A stretch of DNA of 20,855 bases from Botryllus schlosseri (lineage: Eukaryota > Chordata > Ascidiacea > Stolidobranchia > Styelidae): assembly GCA_000444245.1 (NCBI GenBank), contig ATSW01009195.1, positions 1 to 20,855 of the forward strand, given 5' to 3'. The notes under the pieces are model-generated. The model was given only the letters and a program-made list of their open reading frames with translations. It did no database searches and was not told where the DNA came from. Both the position numbers and the translations under genes were made by a program. Of the stretch, positions 19,637-20,855 are shown piece by piece (position 1 is the first letter of the stretch; each line of letters begins with the position of its first letter).

Positions 19637-19679
19637 AGGTGAGGCACAGGTGAGGCACGGGCGGGTCGTGCCTCACCTG
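19637..19679. repeat. GTGAGGCACG hairpin with extra direct copy
   Basis: A perfect 13-bp inverted repeat (CAGGTGAGGCACG at 19647-19659 and its complement at 19667-19679) has a 7-base loop. A direct copy, AGGTGAGGCAC, sits just before it at 19637-19647. Related boxes lie at 19867-19876, 19887-19894 and 20565-20575. Confidence 0.85.
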
Positions 19680-19723
19680 CGACAATGCAATTCATCACAA
19701 ATAGTTCGGAATTCAGAATAACT

Positions 19724-19770
19724 GGTATCAATCAAATGCTATCGTCACACTGATTCCGAAAATCCAAATA
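19724..19770 (+). repeat. Diverged direct repeat, copy 2
   Basis: GGTATCAATCAAATGCT, continuing CACTGATTCCGAAAAT; pairs with 19206-19251. Confidence 0.55.
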
Positions 19771-19866
19771 TCAACAGTGTCAGAGCACCAGAACCCCTCC
19801 AAAATCGCCAATGAAGGTGACATTCGGCTTTATTATAGACAATGCCACCGCAGAGAAACGATAGCC

Positions 19867-19894
19867 AGGTGAGGCACAAACGAATTTGCCTCAC
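19867..19894. repeat. Second GTGAGGCA inverted repeat
   Basis: AGGTGAGGCA, a 10-base spacer and TGCCTCAC form a second, shorter hairpin of the same box type as 19637-19679. Confidence 0.7.
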
Positions 19895-20070
19895 GCACTA
19901 TTCGCTAACAATTGGACGATCGAAGCGCATTGAAACAAGCTATCGATTTCGGAATTCAACAGTCTTGTAGGAATTATATAGTAGCGACGGCCAATACGTA
20001 ATGCGGAGCCAATACATTCCCTTACTTATGTCGCTGTTAAGTATTTTCCATCCATAGCTACGTTGAATTT

Positions 20071-20213
20071 TGGTATGTGACAGCTATACTTGCATAGGCT
20101 GCATTGTGGTTGTTTGCGCCCTTTATGCAGTGTTCGACTGCAATAGCCTACCTATAACCCCTAATTGTGGTATGTGATAGCTATACTTACATAGCCTGCG
20201 TTGTCGTTGTTTG
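20071..20213 (+). repeat. Tandem repeat, two units, period 97
   Basis: GGTATGTGACAGCTATACTT and onward (20071-20116) recurs as GGTATGTGATAGCTATACTT (20168-20213), with about five to six differences over 45 bases. The spacer between units is not repeated. Confidence 0.75.
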
Positions 20214-20524
20214 AGGTCAGTGGTGCAACTCCTAGTGTTTTTACACTAGATCCAGTGTATTTTGACTTGACCTAGTGCATTTTCTTTCGAAATTCGGCAC
20301 ATATAGTGTATTTTACTGAAAAAAAATTGTAACTGAGGATGCTATTTTCACGTGCTTCGAACAACTTACACCGGTACTTGAAGAGATCTAGTAATTATTA
20401 TCCGTCTAAACTTGCCCATTTGGCATAATAGCGACCAGTCCTGCATGTATTGTAGAATATGGAATTGCAACGGCTATCAATGTGCAAAGAAAATGCTCTC
20501 TACACCCGCTGCTATTGTTACGCG

Positions 20525-20553
20525 CGTGCGTGTTTGTGTGTGTGTGTGTATGT
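20525..20553. repeat. (GT)n microsatellite
   Basis: An imperfect GT run, followed by a short G-rich stretch and a GTGCCTCACC box. Confidence 0.9.
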
Positions 20554-20807
20554 GGGGGGAGGGGCGTGCCTCACCAGCCATGAACCTCACCGCACGTCTC
20601 TGCGACGAGTGATACTAACATCAAGATCCTTCTGTGAATCACTAGGCGCCAGGGGAAATTTCCAGAAAGTGTGGAGTGTCGTCCGTTCTATTTCGGGCAA
20701 TCTCTCTAATAGTTCGGTGGCACCGTTGAAAGTTGATGGAAACTATATTACTGATGGAAGAGAAAAACCACAAGTACTAGCGAAGACATTTCAATGTTGT
20801 AGTATCC

Positions 20808-20855
20808 AGGGTTGTAACCAAGTCACATGGTTCCGAGTCACGAGTCAATCATACT
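20808..20855. repeat. Start of a repeat cut by the window edge
   Basis: GGGTTGTAACCAAGTCACAT, followed by CGAGTCACGAGTCAA, shows iterated AGTCAC/GAGTCA boxes. It looks like one end of an element continuing beyond 20855; the rest is not available. Confidence 0.35.

Noticed and set aside
1-20855. Bacterial-type features: operons, ribosome binding sites, CRISPR arrays, prophage, retroviral or LTR elements
   Set aside because: Nothing of this kind was seen; the sequence has animal exon structure and DNA transposons only.

Overview
The window looks like nuclear DNA from an animal, probably a marine invertebrate. It is AT-rich, has no long open frames and no bacterial gene packing, and holds canonical GT..AG exon-intron structure, microsatellites and many short, decayed DNA transposons. 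The palindrome TAGGCCTA recurs, and several transposon ends are of kinds common in marine deuterostomes. The phylum cannot be fixed from the sequence alone.

One gene can be assembled with some confidence, on the minus strand, from 9430 (or 12455) down to 1154. Seven exons join with matching phases (0,1,1,2,1,2) into 768 nt, or 255 residues plus a stop. The product would be a small type II membrane protein: a 34-residue Pro-rich cytoplasmic tail, one hydrophobic segment, then an extracellular part with 16 cysteines ending in a C-x-C-x-x-C pattern. The first exon exists twice (9329-9430 and 12354-12455). Both copies encode 34 residues, share 22 of them, and end in phase 0 at a good donor. No second copy of the later exons is visible, so the simplest reading is two alternative first exons (two promoters) feeding one gene body. 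A diverged block further upstream (10698-10905 and 13885-14057) also occurs twice, which suggests a roughly 3 kb tandem duplication of promoter plus exon 1.

Much of the rest is transposon debris. At 83-1046 and 2865-4260 lie two elements with TA target duplications and GGGGAGA-type ends. At 4547-5995 three hAT-like elements sit one inside another, each with its own 8-bp target duplication. Related hAT copies lie at 6061-6837, 9615-10181 and 17491-17916, and two of them keep traces of the transposase C-terminus. Many of these lie in the 5.7 kb intron 2. The right half (14-20.9 kb) has no convincing gene. It holds possible ACTGTAAAAAAT-ended transposon termini, a G-run, a GTAATTG repeat, a tRNA-like SINE, a GTGAGGCA hairpin family and small tandem repeats.
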